Below are positions 1 through 8,937 of a stretch of DNA of 54,780 nucleotides, one piece after another; position 1 is the first letter of the stretch, and the number at the start of each line of letters is the position of its first letter. A model generated the notes under the pieces. It was not told the DNA's origin. It was given only the letters and a program-made list of their open reading frames with translations, and made no database searches. Position numbers and translations under genes: made by a program. This DNA comes from an uncultured Spiribacter sp. GTDB taxonomy: Bacteria; Pseudomonadota; Gammaproteobacteria; Nitrococcales; Nitrococcaceae. The DNA is taken from NCBI GenBank assembly GCA_913056145.1, contig CAJXMI010000004.1:1-54780 (forward strand), in the 5' to 3' direction.

Positions 1-531
1 CTCGAGAACTGGTGCTGGGAGCGCGAGGCGCTGGATCTCTTTGCCCGTCACCACGAGACCGGCGAGCCGATCCCCGAGGCGCTCTTTGCGCGCATGACCG
101 AGGCTCGCAACTTCCAGGCCGCCATGCAGATGGTCCGCCAGCTCGAGTTCTCGCTCTTTGACCTGCGGCTGCATGTCGAGCATGACCGTGCGGGCGGCGA
201 GCGAATTTTTGCACTGCTCAAAGAAGTGCGCGATCAGGTCGCGGTGGTGCACCCACCCGCCTTCAACCGCTTTCCCAACAGCTTTGCGCACATCTTTGCC
301 GGCGGCTATGCGGCAGGCTACTACAGCTACAAGTGGGCCGAGGTGCTGTCCGCCGATGCCTTTGCGCGGTTTACCGAGGAGGGCATCTTCAACCCCGTCA
401 CCGGCCGGGCCTTCCTCGAGCACATCCTCGAGCGGGGCGGATCAGAGGACGCCGCCAAGCTCTTCCACGACTTCCGCGGGCGCGAGCCCAGCATCGAGCC
501 CTTGCTGCGGGCGAGCGGACTGGCGGCCTGA
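1..531 (+). CDS. prlC: Oligopeptidase A (M3 metallopeptidase), C-terminal part
   Basis: The reading frame is open from the first base and ends at TGA 529-531, so this is the last 176 codons of a gene that begins outside the window. The translation contains the run [19 protein letters not shown] and ends with [20 protein letters not shown], both typical of the C-terminus of gammaproteobacterial oligopeptidase A. This cytoplasmic zinc peptidase degrades oligopeptides and cleaved signal peptides. The HExxH zinc motif lies upstream and cannot be checked. The ATG at 94 in the ORF track is internal. The next gene starts 109 bases downstream on the same strand and could be co-transcribed. Confidence 0.93.
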   Translation, partial: LENWCWEREALDLFARHHETGEPIPEALFARMTEARNFQAAMQMVRQLEFSLFDLRLHVEHDRAGGERIFALLKEVRDQVAVVHPPAFNRFPNSFAHIFAGGYAAGYYSYKWAEVLSADAFARFTEEGIFNPVTGRAFLEHILERGGSEDAAKLFHDFRGREPSIEPLLRASGLAA

Positions 532-640
532 GGCTGCCAACCCTCGCCGCGCACCGCCGGCGGGACCGACGGACGCTGCACGCCGCTCCGCCACCCAGTA
601 CAATCGAGCGACTGTCACCCATGCCAACCGGAGGGCGCCC

Positions 641-1411
641 GTGAAGCTCGCCTCGTGGAACGTCAACTCGCTCAATGTGCGCCTGCCCCAGGTCCTGGAA
701 TGGCTCGAGGCGGCCCAGCCCGACGTGCTGGGTCTGCAGGAGACCAAGCTGACCGACGAGAAATTCCCGACTGCCGCCCTTCAGGAGGCCGGTTACGAGG
801 TCGCGTTCTCGGGGCAGAAGACCTACAACGGCGTTGCGGTGCTGGCGCGTGCGCCGCTCACGGACATCGCGCTCGATATACCCGGTTTTGAAGACCCGCA
901 GCGCCGGGTGCTGGCCGCCACCATCGATGGACTACGCTTCATCAACCTCTACGTGCCCAACGGCAAGGCCGTCGGCAGCGACAAATACGACTACAAACTG
1001 GCCTGGCTTGCGCATTTGCACGACTGGCTGCGCGACGAGCTGACACGCCATGAGCGCGTCGCCGTGGTTGGTGATTTCAATATTGCGCCCGCCGATGCCG
1101 ATGTCCACGACCCCGCCGAGTGGCAGGAGCAGATTCTGTGCTCCACGCCCGAGCGCGAGGCACTTGCGGCCATCCTCGAGCTGGGCTTTAGCGACAGCTT
1201 CCGATGCTTCGACCAGCCCGAGGCCGCGTTTTCGTGGTGGGATTATCGAATGAACAACTTCAAGCGCAATCGCGGCCTGCGCATCGACCTGATTCTGACC
1301 AGCCCGGCACTCACTGGCGCGCTTGCGCGCAGCGATGTGGACGCCATACCGCGCGCCTGGGAGCGGCCGTCGGATCATGCCCCCGTCGTTGCCGAGTTCG
1401 ACGCCGCCTGA
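641..1411 (+). CDS. xth: Exodeoxyribonuclease III (AP endonuclease family), first of two
   Basis: This predicts a 256-residue cytoplasmic repair nuclease of the exonuclease III / EEP family, which cuts DNA 5' of abasic sites. The start is taken as GTG 641, because translation from it begins [18 protein letters not shown], the standard family N-terminus; the long upstream extension in the ORF track is a shadow of prlC. Metal-binding and catalytic signatures are visible in order: LQETKL near residue 35, the conserved YVPNG stretch, VVGDFNIAP, and the terminal [10 protein letters not shown]. The family subtype with [18 protein letters not shown] resembles XthA2-type enzymes. A second, clearly different exonuclease III lies at 53772-54551. 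The ubiD start follows 28 bases after the stop. Confidence 0.95.
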   Translation: MKLASWNVNSLNVRLPQVLEWLEAAQPDVLGLQETKLTDEKFPTAALQEAGYEVAFSGQKTYNGVAVLARAPLTDIALDIPGFEDPQRRVLAATIDGLRFINLYVPNGKAVGSDKYDYKLAWLAHLHDWLRDELTRHERVAVVGDFNIAPADADVHDPAEWQEQILCSTPEREALAAILELGFSDSFRCFDQPEAAFSWWDYRMNNFKRNRGLRIDLILTSPALTGALARSDVDAIPRAWERPSDHAPVVAEFDAA

Positions 1412-1439
1412 ACAGCCGGCGCATCCACCAGGAGCCCCC

Positions 1440-2918
1440 ATGCAATACCGCGATCTGCGCGACTTCATTGACCAGCTGGAAGCCCGCGGCGAGCTCAAGC
1501 GGGTGTCGGCCGAGGTTGATCCCAACCTCGAAATGACCGAGATCTGCGACCGCACGCTGCGCCGCGCCGGGCCCGCCATCCTGTTTGAAAACCCCACGGG
1601 ACACTCCATGCCCGTGCTCGGCAACCTCTTTGGCACGCCCGAACGGGTTGCCCTGGGGATGGGTGCCGAGAGCGTGGATGCCCTGCGCGAGATCGGTGAG
1701 CTGCTGGCCTTTCTGAAATCGCCCGAGCCACCCAAGGGCATGCGTGATGCCTGGCATAACCTGCCCGTGTTTCGCAAAGTGCTCGACATGGCGCCCAAGG
1801 TCCGTCGCAGCGCGCCTTGCCAGAAAAACATCATCGAGGGCGACGACGTCGATCTGGGCCAGCTGCCCATCCAGACCTGCTGGCCCGGCGACGCTGGCCC
1901 GCTGATCACCTGGGCGCTCGTCATCACCCGCGGCCCCGGCCAGAAGCGCCAGAACCTTGGCATCTACCGCCAGCAGGTCATCGGCCGCAATCGCGTGATC
2001 ATGCGCTGGCTCTCGCACCGGGGCGGCGCACTCGACTTTCGCGACTGGCAACAGGCGCATCCCGGCGAGCCGTTTCCGATTGCCGTGGCGCTGGGCGCAG
2101 ACCCCGCGACGCTGCTGGGGGCCGTAACCCCGGTGCCCGACAGCCTCTCGGAATATGCCTTCGCCGGTCTGCTCCGCGGCAGCCGTACCGAGCTGGTCAA
2201 CTGCATGGGCTCCGATCTCCAGGTACCGGCGTCGGCCGAAATCGTCCTCGAGGGCCATATCCACCCCGACGACATGGCCCCCGAGGGGCCGTTCGGTGAT
2301 CACACCGGCTATTACAACGAAGTCGACGACTTCCCGGTATTCACCATTGATCGCATCACGCATCGCGACGATCCGATCTATCACAGCACCTATACGGGCC
2401 GGCCACCCGACGAGCCGGCCGTGCTGGGTGTGGCGCTCAACGAGGTCTTTGTACCGATCCTGCAGCGCCAGTTCCCCGAGATCGTCGACTTCTACCTGCC
2501 GCCCGAGGGCTGCAGCTACCGCCTCGCCGTGGTCAGCATGCGCAAGCAGTACCCCGGCCATGCCAAGCGCGTCATGATGGGCGTCTGGTCCTTTCTGCGG
2601 CAGTTCATGTACACCAAGTTCATCATTGTGGTGGATGACGATGTGAACGCACGCAGCTGGGACGATGTCATCTGGGCCATGACCACGCGAATGGACCCGG
2701 CGCGCGACACGGTAATGGTGGAAAACACCCCCATCGACTATCTGGACTTTGCCTCGCCCGTCTCGGGCCTTGGCTCCAAAATGGGGCTGGATGCCACCAG
2801 CAAGTGGCCCGGCGAAACCGACCGCGAGTGGGGCCGCGCCATCGCCATGGATCCGGCGGTCAAGCAGCGCGTGGATGAACGCTGGTCTGATCTGGGCATC
2901 GACGGAGAGGCGAAATGA
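1440..2918 (+). CDS. ubiD: UbiD, 3-octaprenyl-4-hydroxybenzoate carboxy-lyase
   Basis: This encodes a 492-residue prenylated-FMN-dependent decarboxylase of ubiquinone synthesis, removing the carboxylate from octaprenyl-hydroxybenzoate. The length matches the E. coli enzyme. The start ATG 1440 has GGAG five bases upstream and gives [20 protein letters not shown], the usual UbiD start. The diagnostic [11 protein letters not shown] stretch, which carries active-site acids, is present. The partner flavin prenyltransferase UbiX is not in the window. The stop overlaps the start of the next gene in ATGA, so the two are translationally coupled, as fre and ubiD are linked in other gammaproteobacteria. 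Confidence 0.96.
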   Translation: MQYRDLRDFIDQLEARGELKRVSAEVDPNLEMTEICDRTLRRAGPAILFENPTGHSMPVLGNLFGTPERVALGMGAESVDALREIGELLAFLKSPEPPKGMRDAWHNLPVFRKVLDMAPKVRRSAPCQKNIIEGDDVDLGQLPIQTCWPGDAGPLITWALVITRGPGQKRQNLGIYRQQVIGRNRVIMRWLSHRGGALDFRDWQQAHPGEPFPIAVALGADPATLLGAVTPVPDSLSEYAFAGLLRGSRTELVNCMGSDLQVPASAEIVLEGHIHPDDMAPEGPFGDHTGYYNEVDDFPVFTIDRITHRDDPIYHSTYTGRPPDEPAVLGVALNEVFVPILQRQFPEIVDFYLPPEGCSYRLAVVSMRKQYPGHAKRVMMGVWSFLRQFMYTKFIIVVDDDVNARSWDDVIWAMTTRMDPARDTVMVENTPIDYLDFASPVSGLGSKMGLDATSKWPGETDREWGRAIAMDPAVKQRVDERWSDLGIDGEAK

Positions 2919-3928
2919 CGCATCAGGTACGCATCGAAGGCACCGACCATCAGTTTGACGTAGGCGATGACGAGAGTGTCATCGACGCCGCCCTGCGCGC
3001 CGGCCTGATGCTGCCCTACAGCTGTCGCAGCGGCACCTGCGGCACCTGCAAGGGTGACATCGTCGAGGGCGCCATCGCCTACCCCGACGGCCTGCCGCCC
3101 GCCATCGACGCCAAAGAAGACGCCGCCGGGAAGGCCCTTTTCTGCCAGGCCCGGCCTGCCAGTGATCTGCTCATCCGGGTCGCCGAGGTTCGCGAGGCCG
3201 GCGCCATCCAGCCCCAGCGTCTGCCCGCCCGGGTCGAGCACATCGAGGAGGTCGCGCCCGATGTCCGCCGGCTGTTCCTCAAGCTCCCACGCGACAAGCG
3301 CCTTGCATTCCTGGCCGGCCAGTACCTCGATATCCTGCTGCGCGGCGGCCAGCGCCGGAGCTTTTCGCTTGCCAATGCCCCGCACGACGATGAGCGGCTT
3401 GAACTGCATGTCCGCCATCTGCCCGGCGGCGTATTCTCGGAGTATGTCTTTACCGGCCTGCAGCCGGGAGCCCTGCTGCGCTTCGAGGGGCCCCTCGGCA
3501 ACTTCTTTTTGCGCGAGGACAGTGATCGGCCCATGATCCTCATGGGGGGTGGAACCGGCTTTGGCCCCATCAAAGGCATTGTCGAGCATGCCCTGCATCT
3601 GGGTGTTACCCGGCCCATGCACGTATACTGGGGTGCACGAGCCCAGGCTGACCTGTATCTGGACAGCCTGCCGCGCGAATGGGCCGCACGGCATCCATCG
3701 GTGCTCTACACACCGGTGCTGTCGGAGCCTGCCCGCGATACGGCCTGGGAGGGTGCTACCGGCTTCGTGCATGAGCAGGTGCTGAATGACCACCCCGACC
3801 TCAGCGGTTTTGATGTCTACATGAGTGGGCCGCCCCCCATGATCAATGCCGCCCGCGAGGCATTTACGAGTGCCGGTCTGCCGGCCGAGCGTTTGTTCTA
3901 TGACTCGTTCGAGCCCGGGGGCGACTGA
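2915..3928 (+). CDS. 2Fe-2S ferredoxin / flavin / NAD(P)H oxidoreductase, UbiD-coupled
   Basis: This 337-residue protein has an N-terminal plant-type ferredoxin domain (about residues 1-90; cysteines in [12 protein letters not shown] plus a later FCQA), an FAD-binding domain with the RSFSLANAP signature, and an NAD-binding domain with [12 protein letters not shown] and the terminal [12 protein letters not shown]. The layout is that of proteins annotated as CDP-6-deoxy-delta-3,4-glucoseen reductase. No deoxysugar genes are nearby. It overlaps ubiD by four bases, the place where other gammaproteobacteria carry the flavin reductase fre. It may therefore supply reduced flavin for UbiX/UbiD maturation or for ubiquinone hydroxylation; that role is inference. 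The fold assignment is strong. Confidence 0.9.
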   Translation: MTHQVRIEGTDHQFDVGDDESVIDAALRAGLMLPYSCRSGTCGTCKGDIVEGAIAYPDGLPPAIDAKEDAAGKALFCQARPASDLLIRVAEVREAGAIQPQRLPARVEHIEEVAPDVRRLFLKLPRDKRLAFLAGQYLDILLRGGQRRSFSLANAPHDDERLELHVRHLPGGVFSEYVFTGLQPGALLRFEGPLGNFFLREDSDRPMILMGGGTGFGPIKGIVEHALHLGVTRPMHVYWGARAQADLYLDSLPREWAARHPSVLYTPVLSEPARDTAWEGATGFVHEQVLNDHPDLSGFDVYMSGPPPMINAAREAFTSAGLPAERLFYDSFEPGGD

Positions 3929-3951
3929 GCAATGACACGGAGACCGCGCCA

Positions 3952-4737
3952 GTGAACACGATTGCCCGCTACCGACCGGTGCTGTTTGCACTGCTTGCCG
4001 TGTCACTGGCAATCACCGGATGCGCCGGCACTCAGGGGCCCGATACTGCCAACGACCCCATCGAGGGCGTGAACCGCGGCGTCTACAGCTTTAACGAAAC
4101 GCTCGACACCTACGCCCTCGAGCCTGCCAGCAAAGGCTGGACCCGCATCACCAGCGCCGGCGTGCGTGACAGCGTGGATCACTTCTTCGATAACCTGCAG
4201 GCGCCCGGCTATATCCTCAACGACCTGCTGCAGGGCAAGGCCGCGGGCGCCGGGCAGCAGACCGTGCGCTTCGTGCTGAACAGCACGGTGGGCGTGCTGG
4301 GCCTGTTCGATCCCGCTGATGCATGGTTCGGGCTTGCCCCGCGCAGCGAAGACTTCGGCCAGACGCTGGGGGTCTGGGGCGCCGACGCCGGGCCTTACGT
4401 GGTGCTGCCCCTGTTCGGGCCATCCAGCGGCCGCGATGTAACGCGCTACCCGGTGGCCTACTACACCAACCTCCTGACCTACGTCACACTCGATACCCTG
4501 ACCTTCGGGACCCTCACCGCGGTCGAGGTCGTCAATGCCCGCGCACGTGCCGACCGCACCGCGCGCTTCCGCGACGACGCCGCCGTGGACCCCTACGTGT
4601 TCACCCGCTCGGCCTATCGCCAGTATCGTCGCGATCAGATCCACGACGGCAACCCGCCGCTGGATGACGACCCCTACAGCGATTTCTTTGACACGATGGA
4701 AGACAACGCCGACGGGCCGGCTGACAGGGCCCCCTAG
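3952..4737 (+). CDS. mlaA: MlaA (VacJ) outer-membrane lipoprotein
   Basis: This 261-residue lipoprotein belongs to the Mla pathway, which removes mislocalised phospholipids from the outer leaflet of the outer membrane. The start GTG 3952 gives a short basic N-terminus, a hydrophobic stretch and a lipobox LAITGC with the lipidated cysteine at residue 24. Family signatures follow: DPIEGVNRGVYSFNETLD, NLQAPGYILNDLLQGK and the GLFDPADAWFGL / FGQTLGVWG region. An acidic tail ends the protein. The mlaFEDCB transporter genes are not in the window. The stop TAG interleaves with the stop of the convergent HNH gene inside a single CTAG at 4734-4737. Confidence 0.95.
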   Translation: MNTIARYRPVLFALLAVSLAITGCAGTQGPDTANDPIEGVNRGVYSFNETLDTYALEPASKGWTRITSAGVRDSVDHFFDNLQAPGYILNDLLQGKAAGAGQQTVRFVLNSTVGVLGLFDPADAWFGLAPRSEDFGQTLGVWGADAGPYVVLPLFGPSSGRDVTRYPVAYYTNLLTYVTLDTLTFGTLTAVEVVNARARADRTARFRDDAAVDPYVFTRSAYRQYRRDQIHDGNPPLDDDPYSDFFDTMEDNADGPADRAP

Positions 4738-5354
4738 GGCGACTCCGACTCCGCGGCTGTCAGGCGCTCCAGGCGCTCGCGCAAGGGGCTGCGACGCGGG
4801 AAGTGCGCGCGCAAAAAGGCCATCTGATCGGCCAGAATCCGCCGCCCCTGCAAATACACATACTCGGCATGCGTGGGCCGGAACGGCACCGCCAGCAACT
4901 GCATGCCCGCCTGCTCCGGCGTGCGGTTGCCCTTGATGTTATTGCAGCGCTTGCAAGCGCTTACCACGTTGGTCCAGGTGTCCTCGCCGCCGCGGCTGAT
5001 CGGCTTGACGTGGTCGCGCGAGAGCTCGCGGGTGCGCTTTTGCCCGCCGCAGTACAGGCACAGGTGGTCGTCGCGCCGGAATAGCGTGGCGTTGTTGAGC
5101 GGTGGCACATAGGCCGGATTGCCCTTGAGGCTGGCCTGCATGGCCCCGGCGGTCGCGATGATCGAGTTGACCTCAATGACACTGCGCTCGCCGGTGCGGG
5201 CACTGTAACCGCCATGAATACGATACAGACCGCGCCCGCAGGTGTAGGCCACCTGGTCGAGGTAGTAGAGGCGAACCGCATCCTGATAGGTGATCCACTC
5301 GAGTGGCATGCCGGAGACATCGGTTCGCAGGATATGGTGCTCGAGCGTGATCAC
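4734..5354 (-). CDS. HNH endonuclease family protein
   Basis: This 206-residue protein has an HNH nuclease core. A CxxC pair (LCLYCGG, near residue 96) is followed by SRDHVKPISRGGEDTWTN and a second pair in ACKRCNNIKGNRTPEQAGM, which is the usual beta-beta-alpha metal finger with the catalytic histidine in RDH. The N-terminal 90 residues and the C-terminal helices resemble the widespread cyanobacterial/proteobacterial housekeeping HNH proteins, not phage or restriction nucleases. No restriction or retron partner is adjacent. It converges on mlaA and shares CTAG as interleaved stop codons. The biological role is unknown. Confidence 0.85.
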   Translation of the reverse strand: MITLEHHILRTDVSGMPLEWITYQDAVRLYYLDQVAYTCGRGLYRIHGGYSARTGERSVIEVNSIIATAGAMQASLKGNPAYVPPLNNATLFRRDDHLCLYCGGQKRTRELSRDHVKPISRGGEDTWTNVVSACKRCNNIKGNRTPEQAGMQLLAVPFRPTHAEYVYLQGRRILADQMAFLRAHFPRRSPLRERLERLTAAESESP

Positions 5355-5464
5355 GCCTTGGCCCCTCTATCGCGTATCGGTGCCGCAATCGCATCTATCT
5401 TGCTCCGATCATCCATCGCCTGAACGTAATGTGCAAGCATTACAGCGACATGACGGGATGACTG

Positions 5465-5480
5465 CACCCCCAAAGGGGTG
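5465..5480 (+). promoter_or_regulatory. Perfect inverted repeat in the pnt upstream region
   Basis: CACCCC and GGGGTG flank a four-base spacer CAAA and are followed by TTT. The repeat lies about 80 bases upstream of pntAA, next to possible -10 elements (GATACT or TAGAAT near 5493-5505). It could be an operator or a weak hairpin; the T run is too short for a convincing terminator. The remaining bases between the HNH gene and pntAA (5355-5556) hold only these candidate promoter elements and the ribosome binding site AGGAG before ATG 5557. Confidence 0.35.
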
Positions 5481-5556
5481 TTTCACTGCGCAGATACTGT
5501 AGAATCGGCGATCCGCCGGTCATCAGACGGCCAGTCTAAGGACAGGAGAACAGCCG

Positions 5557-6690
5557 ATGAGCATCACCATTGCGGTACCCAAGGAAACAGCCAGCGGCGA
5601 GCGCCGGGTGGCCATCGTTCCGAGCGTGCTCAAACAGCTCGACAAACTGGGCGTCAACGTCCGGATACAGCGCGGCGCGGGCGACGCAGCCGGCTTTCCC
5701 GATGCCGAGTATGGCGAGAGCGTAGCCTGGGCGGACGACGCCAAGGCCCTGAACGACGGCGCCGACATTATCCTGCGCGTCCAGCCGCCGACGGCCGAGG
5801 ACGCCGGCAAGCTGCCCGAGGAGGCGCTGCTGCTCGGCTTCATGACGCCGCACGAGGGCGACACCCGGATCCGCAACCTCTGCAAGCGCAAGGTCACCAG
5901 CTTTGCGCTTGAGCTGGTGCCACGGATCACCCGGGCCCAGTCCATCGACGCCCTCTCCTCGCAGGCCAACCTCGCCGGGTACAAATGTGCCCTGCTTGCG
6001 GCCCATCTCAGCCCCAAGCTGTTCCCCATGCTCACGACCGCGGCCGGGACCGTAAAACCCGCACGGGTCGTGGTGGTTGGGGCCGGCGTTGCCGGCCTGC
6101 AGGCCATTGCCACGGCCAAGCGCCTGGGGGCCATTGTCGAGGCCTACGACGTGCGCTCCGCCACCCGTGAGCAGGTGGAATCACTCGGCGGCAAGTTCAT
6201 CGACACCGGTGTCAGCGCCGACGGGGAAGGCGGTTATGCCCGCGAGCTGACCGACGACGAAAAGGCCCAGCAGGCCGAGGTACTGGCGCAGCACATCGCT
6301 CAGGCCGACGCGGTGATCACCACCGCGGCGATTCCGGGGCGCCCTGCACCAACGATCATCGACAAGGCAACGGTTGAGCGGATGAAGGCGGGCGCGGTCA
6401 TCGTGGACATGGCGGCCGAGACCGGCGGCAACTGCGAGCTGACCGAGGCCGGCAAAGACGTCCGCCACGGCTCGATCACCATCGCCGGGCCCACCAACAT
6501 TCCCAGCATGGCTGCCACGCACGCCAGCGAGATGTATGCCCGCAACCTCTGCAATCTGCTGGCGCTGATCATCAAGGACGGCGAGATACAGCTGGACTGG
6601 GACGACCAGGTGGTAGCGGACAGCTGTCTGACCCATGCTGGCGAGGTTCGTCACGCGCCGACGCGCGAGCGCCTTGAAGGAGGCAAGTAA
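5557..6690 (+). CDS. pntAA: NAD(P) transhydrogenase subunit alpha part 1 (domain I)
   Basis: This 377-residue soluble domain I binds NAD(H) in the proton-translocating transhydrogenase, which uses the proton gradient to transfer hydride from NADH to NADP. The N-terminus MSITIAVPKETASGERRVAI and the Rossmann stretch VVVVGAGVAGLQAIATAKRL are family hallmarks, as is QADAVITTAAIPGRPAP. The ribosome binding site AGGAG precedes ATG 5557. The alpha subunit is split in two genes, as in Rhodospirillum rubrum, and not fused as in E. coli. The stop overlaps the start of pntAB (TAATG). Confidence 0.96.
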   Translation: MSITIAVPKETASGERRVAIVPSVLKQLDKLGVNVRIQRGAGDAAGFPDAEYGESVAWADDAKALNDGADIILRVQPPTAEDAGKLPEEALLLGFMTPHEGDTRIRNLCKRKVTSFALELVPRITRAQSIDALSSQANLAGYKCALLAAHLSPKLFPMLTTAAGTVKPARVVVVGAGVAGLQAIATAKRLGAIVEAYDVRSATREQVESLGGKFIDTGVSADGEGGYARELTDDEKAQQAEVLAQHIAQADAVITTAAIPGRPAPTIIDKATVERMKAGAVIVDMAAETGGNCELTEAGKDVRHGSITIAGPTNIPSMAATHASEMYARNLCNLLALIIKDGEIQLDWDDQVVADSCLTHAGEVRHAPTRERLEGGK

Positions 6691-6998
6691 TGGCTATCGA
6701 AGGCTTTGTCGCAATCTACATCTTCATGCTGGCCGGGTTTGCCGGCTTTGAGGTCATCAGCCGCGTGCCGGTCATCCTGCACACACCGCTGATGTCGGGC
6801 TCCAACTTTGTGCACGGCATTGTGGTGGTTGGCGCCATGGTGGTGCTCGGTCATGCCGAAACCGTGGCCGAGCAGATCGTCGGCTTCATCGCCGTGGTGC
6901 TCGCCGCCGGCAATGCCGTGGGTGGCTATGTGGTCACCGAGCGCATGCTCGAGATGTTCAAGAGCAAGGATGAGCAGAAGAAGGGGGCCAAGGAATGA
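6690..6998 (+). CDS. pntAB: NAD(P) transhydrogenase subunit alpha part 2 (membrane)
   Basis: This 102-residue inner-membrane subunit supplies part of the proton channel (domain II). The sequence shows about three hydrophobic segments (IYIFMLAGFAGFEVI, FVHGIVVVGAMVVLG, IVGFIAVVLAAGNAVGGYVV) and the conserved SRVP and GNAVGGY motifs. It starts at ATG 6690, sharing a base with the pntAA stop, and its own stop overlaps the pntB start in ATGA. Its small size and position make the assignment safe. Confidence 0.95.
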   Translation: MAIEGFVAIYIFMLAGFAGFEVISRVPVILHTPLMSGSNFVHGIVVVGAMVVLGHAETVAEQIVGFIAVVLAAGNAVGGYVVTERMLEMFKSKDEQKKGAKE

Positions 6999-8488
6999 AC
7001 TTCATTGTCCAGCTGAGCTACCTCATTGCCGCGGTCCTGTTCATTCTGGGCCTCAAGGCCATGAGCTCGCCCAGGACCGCGCGCCGCGGCATCGTGTGGG
7101 CCGGCGTGGGCATGGTCCTCGCTACCCTGATCACCTTCCTGCACCCGGCCGTGCATGGCGTGACCAACTACATCCTCATCGTGATCGGTATCGCGGTGGC
7201 AGGTGGCCTTGCCTGGTGGTCGGGCCGTCGCGTCGCAATGACCGAAATGCCGCAGATGGTTGCGCTCTACAACGGCATGGGTGGCGGTGCGGCCGCCGCC
7301 ATCGCCGGCGTCGAGATGCTACGGGCACTGCGCACGCTGCCCGACGGGCTGCAGGCGCAGGCCCAGGCCCTGGCGGCTGATGCCGGCATCAGCGTCGCCG
7401 CGGCCGAGGCCGCCCTGCGCGCCGAAGGCGTCGGGAGCGCCAGCGTGGCTGGCGCCCTCGGGAGCGACGTGGCTATCCTGGCCATCCTGGGTGCGCTGAT
7501 CGGCACCGTTGCGTTCTCCGGCTCATTGATCGCATGGGCCAAGCTTGATGGGCGCATGAAGCGCAACAAACTGGTCCCCGGCCAGCAGATCGTGAACATC
7601 GTGGTGTTCGCGCTCGCCATTCTCTTCGGGATCATGACGTTCTTTACCGACAGCATCGCGGTCGTGGCCATTTTCTTTGCGCTTGGCCTGCTGTTCGGGG
7701 TCTTCGTGGCGGTGCCCATCGGGGGCGCCGACATGCCGGTCATCATCTCGCTGTTCAACGCCCTCACCGGCCTGGCCGTGGCCTTTGAAGGCTATGCCAT
7801 CGGCAACCCGGCAATGATCATTGCCGGCACCGTGGTCGGCGCGGCGGGCACGCTGCTCACCCAGCTCATGGCCAAGGCCATGAACCGGCCCATTACCAAC
7901 GTCCTCTTTGCCGGCTGGGGCGCCCAGGACGGCGGCAGCGGCGAGACCAGCGACGGCGAAATGCGTGACGTATCGCCCGAGGACGCCGGCATCACGATGG
8001 CCTACGCCGAGCGGGTCATCATCGTGCCCGGCTACGGCATGGCGGTGGCCCAGGCGCAGCACAAAATCTGGGAGCTGGTCGAGCTGCTCCAGGATCGCGG
8101 CGTCGAGGTCAAGTTTGCCATCCACCCGGTGGCGGGGCGCATGCCCGGGCACATGAACGTGCTGCTCGCCGAAGCCGGCGTGCCCTACGACATGATCTTT
8201 GACATGGAGGACATCAACGAGGAGTTCGGGATGACCGACGTGGCTGTCGTGATTGGCGCCAACGATGTGGTCAACCCGGCGGCGCGCGACGATGCCTCCA
8301 GCCCGATCTACGGCATGCCCATTCTCAATGTCGATGAGGCCGAGAACGTGTTCGTGATCAAGCGCGGCCGTGGCGCCGGTTTCTCGGGTGTCGAGAACAA
8401 ACTGTTCTTCAATGAAAACACCCGGCTGGTGTTTGGCGATGGCCAGAAAGTAGCCGCCGGCATGGTTCAGGCAGTCAAGGGCCTGTAA
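6995..8488 (+). CDS. pntB: NAD(P) transhydrogenase subunit beta
   Basis: This 497-residue subunit carries the remaining membrane helices of domain II and the NADP-binding domain III. Several hydrophobic segments run to about residue 290. The soluble domain follows, with VIIVPGYGMAVAQAQHKIWE, HPVAGRMPGHMNVLLAEA, the VVIGANDVVNPAAR loop and the KRGRGAGFSGVENKLFF end region, all characteristic of PntB. An insertion rich in alanine between the first helices (about residues 110-150) is longer than in short PntB versions. The start ATG 6995 overlaps pntAB. A small gene follows 20 bases later. Confidence 0.96.
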   Translation: MNFIVQLSYLIAAVLFILGLKAMSSPRTARRGIVWAGVGMVLATLITFLHPAVHGVTNYILIVIGIAVAGGLAWWSGRRVAMTEMPQMVALYNGMGGGAAAAIAGVEMLRALRTLPDGLQAQAQALAADAGISVAAAEAALRAEGVGSASVAGALGSDVAILAILGALIGTVAFSGSLIAWAKLDGRMKRNKLVPGQQIVNIVVFALAILFGIMTFFTDSIAVVAIFFALGLLFGVFVAVPIGGADMPVIISLFNALTGLAVAFEGYAIGNPAMIIAGTVVGAAGTLLTQLMAKAMNRPITNVLFAGWGAQDGGSGETSDGEMRDVSPEDAGITMAYAERVIIVPGYGMAVAQAQHKIWELVELLQDRGVEVKFAIHPVAGRMPGHMNVLLAEAGVPYDMIFDMEDINEEFGMTDVAVVIGANDVVNPAARDDASSPIYGMPILNVDEAENVFVIKRGRGAGFSGVENKLFFNENTRLVFGDGQKVAAGMVQAVKGL

Positions 8489-8508
8489 GGCCCCCTACAG
8501 GAGCAGAC

Positions 8509-8937
8509 ATGAGCGACGCCGAAAAACAGCAGACGCTGGAGCAGCTCCAGCTCGACAACGACGGTCTCTACCGCGAAGAGAACTTCACCGACCGTCGTGT
8601 CGGCAGCATCCAGCGGCTCACGCCGATTACGCGCGACGGTGAGCCCGACCCGGGCCGCCCCGTGCTCTATGTGGGCTCCACCCAGGTGATGACGCCGGTT
8701 GGGGCACTGCCGCTTACCTTCGAGCTCGAGGTGGACAGCCTTGAGGCCGCCCTCCAGGCGTTCCCCGAGGCCGCGCATGTTGCCCTCGAGCAGACGATGG
8801 ATCAGCTCAAGGAAATGCAGCGCGAGCAGGCTTCGCGCATCATGACGCCCGATCAGATGGGCGGCGGGATGCCCGGCGGGGGTATGCCCGGTGGTGGCGG
8901 CGGCGGTGCGCCAGGGGGCGGCATTCAGCTGCGCTGA
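8509..8937 (+). CDS. Transhydrogenase-linked hypothetical protein with Gly/Met/Pro tail
   Basis: This 142-residue protein has no signal peptide or membrane segment. About 120 residues of mixed, acidic sequence contain a beta-rich middle (RPVLYVGSTQVMTPVGALPL) and a helical part. The last 24 residues are nearly all glycine, proline and methionine (GGGMPGGGMPGGGGGGAPGG). It starts 20 bases after pntB with the sequence ACAGGAG upstream, so it is very likely the fourth gene of the pnt transcript. I do not recognise a named family. The stop overlaps the convergent downstream gene by 13 bases. A role in transhydrogenase assembly or regulation is only a guess from position. Confidence 0.75.
   Translation: MSDAEKQQTLEQLQLDNDGLYREENFTDRRVGSIQRLTPITRDGEPDPGRPVLYVGSTQVMTPVGALPLTFELEVDSLEAALQAFPEAAHVALEQTMDQLKEMQREQASRIMTPDQMGGGMPGGGMPGGGGGGAPGGGIQLR

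Noticed and set aside
932-2561. Long minus-strand ORFs opposite xth and ubiD
   Set aside because: High-GC shadows of well-recognised genes; the translations show no family motif and no ribosome binding site.
4734-5354. HNH gene as part of a defence or mobile system
   Set aside because: No methyltransferase, reverse transcriptase, ATPase or transposase is adjacent, and the protein resembles widespread housekeeping HNH proteins.
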